From Petaurus breviceps papuanus (taxonomy: Eukaryota; Chordata; Mammalia; Diprotodontia; Petauridae): a stretch of DNA of 64,000 nucleotides. Location of the stretch: the NCBI GenBank assembly GCA_028583685.1, contig JAMXIF010001253.1:83668212-83732211 (forward strand). Reading direction: 5' to 3'. The position numbers and the translations under genes were made by a program. The notes beneath the pieces were generated by a model, which saw only the letters and a list, made by a program, of their open reading frames with translations, made no database searches and had not been told where the DNA came from. The first letter of the stretch is position 1. Every line of letters begins with the position of its first letter. Shown here one piece after another: positions 60,585-64,000 of the stretch.

Positions 60585-60765
60585 TCCAAAAATGGAATTG
60601 ACTGCCCAATGAAGTAATAAGGTCCCCTGCAACAGAATTCTTCAAGCAAAGACTAGATGATTACTTGTCAGAAATGTTGAAGAAGGGATTCTTATTCAGG
60701 TTGGACTAGATGCTCTCTGTAGTTCCTTCTATTCAAATCATGAAATTCTGTAATTCTGAAGATTT
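60585..60765 (+). mobile_element. L3/CR1 LINE 3' end
   Basis: 'ggaattgactgcccaatgaa', 'ttcttcaagcaaagactaga', 'aggttggactagatgctctc' and 'gaaattctgtaattctga' are the L3/CR1 3' end in sense. Confidence 0.75.
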
Positions 60766-60799
60766 TAAGGAAAAACTATGTACAAAAAAAGTTTTAAAC

Positions 60800-61225
60800 T
60801 TTTTTTAAACTATATTCAGGAAAGGAAGAGAAAATGAAGAATGACTAGGACCATTGCTTGGGGGTGGATTTTATTTTTCTTCTAATTTTTTTTCTACCAA
60901 GGAGAATGATCTTTGGGTTATAAAGGACAGGAAAAAATACTAATATGGGGTTGACACCCAAAATAAACAAGGAGACAGTAAGAGAGCACTTAGCTGCACT
61001 TTCTAAGGTCAAGTCACCAGACTGAGATGAGGTATAGCCCAGGGTAATGAAAGAATTGACACCTGGTTACTGAGCCAATGTGAGTAATCTTTGAAAGATA
61101 GCAGAGAGCAGGAAAGGTCCAGAACTGGATATAGCCAAATTTCTCAATTTTCAAAAAAAAGAAAAGGAAGAGAATGAAGTCTGCAAACTATAGGCTAGTA
61201 ATTTGGATTTGGATATCTGGTAATT
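60800..61225 (+). mobile_element. L3/CR1 LINE internal fragment
   Basis: 'atttctcaattttcaaaaaa', then 'gtctgcaaactataggctag', is the stretch before the RT NYRPIS-type motif in L3/CR1. It is a separate copy from the 3' end just upstream because the order is reversed. Confidence 0.5.
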
Positions 61226-61235
61226 TATTTTAAAA

Positions 61236-61850
61236 ACACTAACAAACATTTATTTAGTAGTTACCATATATATGGTACCATACTAGCTTCTAGGGATATA
61301 AAGACAAAATTAAAGAGTCCTCAACCTTGAGGGTTTTTAACTTTGTTAAAGGGAATATGACATGATCACAGATAAATACAGTACAAACAAAACTTAGGAG
61401 ATATTGAGGACAGTGGATATAGTGCCATACTTGAAATTGGGAAGACCTGGATTAAAATTCTATCTTATATACTTAATAGTTGTTTTACCCTAACCAAGTC
61501 ACTTAACCTGAATATGAAATAAAGGATTCTAATAGGTAGGTATGAAGTATGGAAGAGTGCATTCTAAACACAGAAAATAGAAAAGGCACAAAGTGGGAAA
61601 GCATGGGATGCATTCAGGGATTGATTAGTAGATTAGTAAGAATGGAGCATAAGGCACAAGAGAAGAGAAATTACATACTCATATATGGATATTAAGGAAT
61701 TAATTTGGCACTGATGTGAAAGATACGTTGCAATGGGATTAGCCTAGAGGTAGGTCGACTGGTTAACTGGGTAATCACAATGGTGAGCAGTAATAATGGC
61801 TATAATTAGGGTGGAGGCAGTGAAAATAGATAGGATGGAATAGATTCAAA
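61236..61850 (-). mobile_element. L2 LINE 3' fragments with a SINE trace
   Basis: 61236-61400 is the reversed L2 3' end (aacatttatttagtagttac). 61510-61850 has 'gagtgcattctaaacacaga' and 'aaaaggcacaaagtgggaaa'. Between them, 61410-61510 is a SINE-like piece (gggaagacctggattaaaat ... aaccaagtcacttaacct). Confidence 0.5.
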
Positions 61851-64000
61851 AGCTATTTGAAAGAAAGAATTGAAAGGACTTGGTGAATTAATGAATGAAT
61901 AAAAAATAATTTATTAAATGCCTATTAGGTGCCAAGTTGAAGGCCAGAACCAGGAACAGGGTCAGGAGAGGAATGGAGGGGGAAATATTAAAATATTAAA
62001 TTTGCAGTTAAAAAAAATTATAAACTGAAAATACAAACAATAGCATGCACAAAACAAGAAACCATAAGAACCATAGCAGGAGTTAGTAAAAGAGAAAATA
62101 GGATAACCAAATGAATATCTAAAAAAAGATCAGACTTTTAATATGACCAATACAAGTGACATTTTTTAGTTGTATATATCTGGTCAAAACCCTTAGTCTT
62201 TCAGGCTTAAATAGAAGTCACAAAATGGAGGCCCCAGGAAGAACTCACCAATGGAAGGTGGGCAGACCTTGCAAAGGGATATTCCAGTTTGAGAAGGAAG
62301 GCTACATCGATAGTTGGATATTCCAAAACAAAGAGACCCTAGTGCTAAGGGAAGTCACAAGATGAGACAGCAGCAGAAGTATCATCTTGAAATACAAAAA
62401 CCAGGAAGGAGACCAGAATTGGGCAGTCAATTAACACTTTTTTTCAGAAATAATGGAATTATTGATTATTATATCCAGCGGAAGGAATAAAAGGGGAAGA
62501 ATATAGATAGCAGCAGGGTAAATAATAAGAAGCCGTTGGTGGATCACTGGACAGCTAGATGAGTTCTGAAGCACAGACAAGGGTTCAACTAGATACAGTG
62601 GATTATGTAAATTTAAATCTACTCAGCTAAAACCACTTAGTCCCAGGGCACAAATTCCAAAGTTATAGATTAGAGACAGATAAGATGTAAAGATAGGTGA
62701 TGTTTCTTATGAAACTCTTCTAAAGTTCATTATGTTGACTTAGATTAAGATCATACATACAACAAGAAGGGACCAGAGAGACTTTCTAGTCTAATCCCCT
62801 CAGGAGGGAAGTTCCCTGACTTGTACAATATCACACATGTAATAAGCATCAAAGAAGGATATCAGCCAGGAAACGGAATTAGTTATCTTTCCACTGTACC
62901 ACCCTGCCTTCTTTCCTCAGTGAAGAAGCATTTTCCTAATGTTTAAAGAATTTTCTTCCTATTCACTTTTAATTTTCTTTTATTTCCATAACATCTTTAA
63001 ATATCACTTAAGTAAAATCTGTTCTCAGTATCTTTCAGTTCCTTCATGCTTACAAATTGCTAGGTTACATGGTCTATGTTAAACTCTGTCATAAAAGCTC
63101 AGAAAAAAAAGCTAGGAGGTATTTGTTTCAAGGGTTATTATATCTCAGATCTATAGACATTGGCCAAATTCAGGAAGATCAGATAAAACAAGAGATCAGG
63201 GTCTGGGGGAGATAGTCATAATGAAAAGTCAATTCAGAGTTGTTCTCCAAAAAGAGAAAAGCAATACAACTCTTTCCTAGTTGTTCCTTATATGGTATCA
63301 AATCCTTAGAGAAAAGCAGGATGATACTGAACCAATGATACTGCATCACTTAGATACAGGGGTAGGCTGGAGCCAGATCAAACTGGCTAGAGAGAGTCAA
63401 CTGCAAAATTGCAGTGTGAGCATTTACACGTTGGAAGTCAGCAAATGCTAAAAATCAAAGCTTGATTTATTTATTGTCTGATTAAAGAAAGTAATGGGGG
63501 AAAGGTTAATAATGCAGATTAAACTTTAAAATATGTCCTGTATGCATTTGTTTTTGAGAGCCATCTGTTAAACCAGAACATGAATGGTTAGGCACAAGAT
63601 CTTCCAATGACTTTTACCAAGATTCCTGATGAAAACAGAGAAATTAAGCAGAAGCAAAAGAAAAATTTTCCACTGGAGATGTCATACTTTAATAGTGAGG
63701 ACCCAAGGGAAGTGGAAGAACTGATTTATTTTTTAAATAAAGAGTAATAGAAAAAAAATCCTAGATTGAGCTTTAAGTAAAAGAAATAATCTAATAAACC
63801 AATCAATACCCCAAAAGCATGCAGAGGATTTTTCCTAGTCAGTGAAACAAAGTAGGTCTTGAATATTTTCCTAAATATTTAGAAACAGAATAAACCAAGA
63901 TGAACCAAGGAACCTAGGAAATTTAGGGAGAACTAAGTTTTGCTTTTGTTCTCTGTTAATGGTCTGATTAAGACAAGTTCTTTAGAGGAAAAAGACTAAT
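61851..64000. other. Intron, mostly unrecognised
   Basis: A weak L2 3'-end trace lies near 61890-61960. Apart from this and a MIR3-like SINE at 62755-62925, no gene, exon or known repeat was identified. Confidence 0.4.
62755..62925 (+). mobile_element. MIR3-like SINE
   Basis: 'agaagggaccagagagactt', 'tctagtctaatcccctcagg' and 'ttccactgtaccaccctgcc' in MIR3 order. Confidence 0.5.

Noticed and set aside
60338-60601. 87-codon plus-strand hydrophobic open frame after the CpG block
   Set aside because: The first ATG is at 60344. The peptide is hydrophobic but unlike any family I know, and its end runs into an L3/CR1 3' end. Probably chance.
45778-64000. Search for the next upstream CCDC148 exon
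   Set aside because: I looked on the minus strand for a lysine/glutamate-rich exon ending in phase 0 before IKEYW and found none with acceptor and donor. It probably lies beyond the window.

Overview
This window is a piece of a marsupial nuclear genome, inferred from its repeats. It is dense in tRNA-derived SINEs that open with GGGGCGGCTAGGTGG and close with CAAGTCACTTAACCCCAATTGCC. It also holds the longer marsupial SINE ending in the 'aaatggcaaaccactcc ... aatggggtcatgaagagt' module, MIR/MIR3 relatives, many L2 and L3/CR1 fragments, RTE-type LINE pieces, marsupial-type L1 copies, hAT elements and one solo LTR. The base composition is AT-rich and CpG-poor. An Australian rather than American marsupial is possible but only a guess.

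One protein-coding gene is supported. Four coding exons on the minus strand (45659-45777, 14556-14673, 9572-9712, 3585-3731) join in frame to give the C-terminal 174 residues and stop codon of CCDC148, a coiled-coil protein of unknown biochemical function. The upstream exons were not found and must lie beyond position 64000, so 45778-64000 is intron. Introns inside the window are about 31.0, 4.8 and 5.8 kb. To the left of 3585 lie the 3' UTR and sequence downstream of the gene.

Layout: 1-3.4 kb is downstream flank with an L1 5' fragment. 3.6-14.7 kb holds the last three exons, with L2, RTE-type, MIR, SINE and L1 fragments between them and a 100-N assembly gap in a CT tract. 14.7-45.7 kb is the large intron, with L2, an almost full-length decayed L1 (27.5-33.1 kb) carrying a SINE and a solo LTR, two related hAT MITEs, a Charlie-type hAT element holding two SINEs, and a 24-bp minisatellite. 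45.8-64 kb is more intron, with a long L3/CR1 copy, a long antisense L2 copy and a CpG-rich promoter-like segment at 60.07-60.28 kb.

I found no new multi-gene system. The observations most worth following up are the CpG-rich plus-strand promoter/first-exon candidate inside a CCDC148 intron; a dimeric tRNA-type SINE present at two loci with clear target-site duplications; a perfect 24-bp tandem array whose unit is itself a hairpin; and a CCDC148 splice donor that runs straight into 15 adenines. Assignments to repeat families rest on remembered consensus sequences, not on a search.
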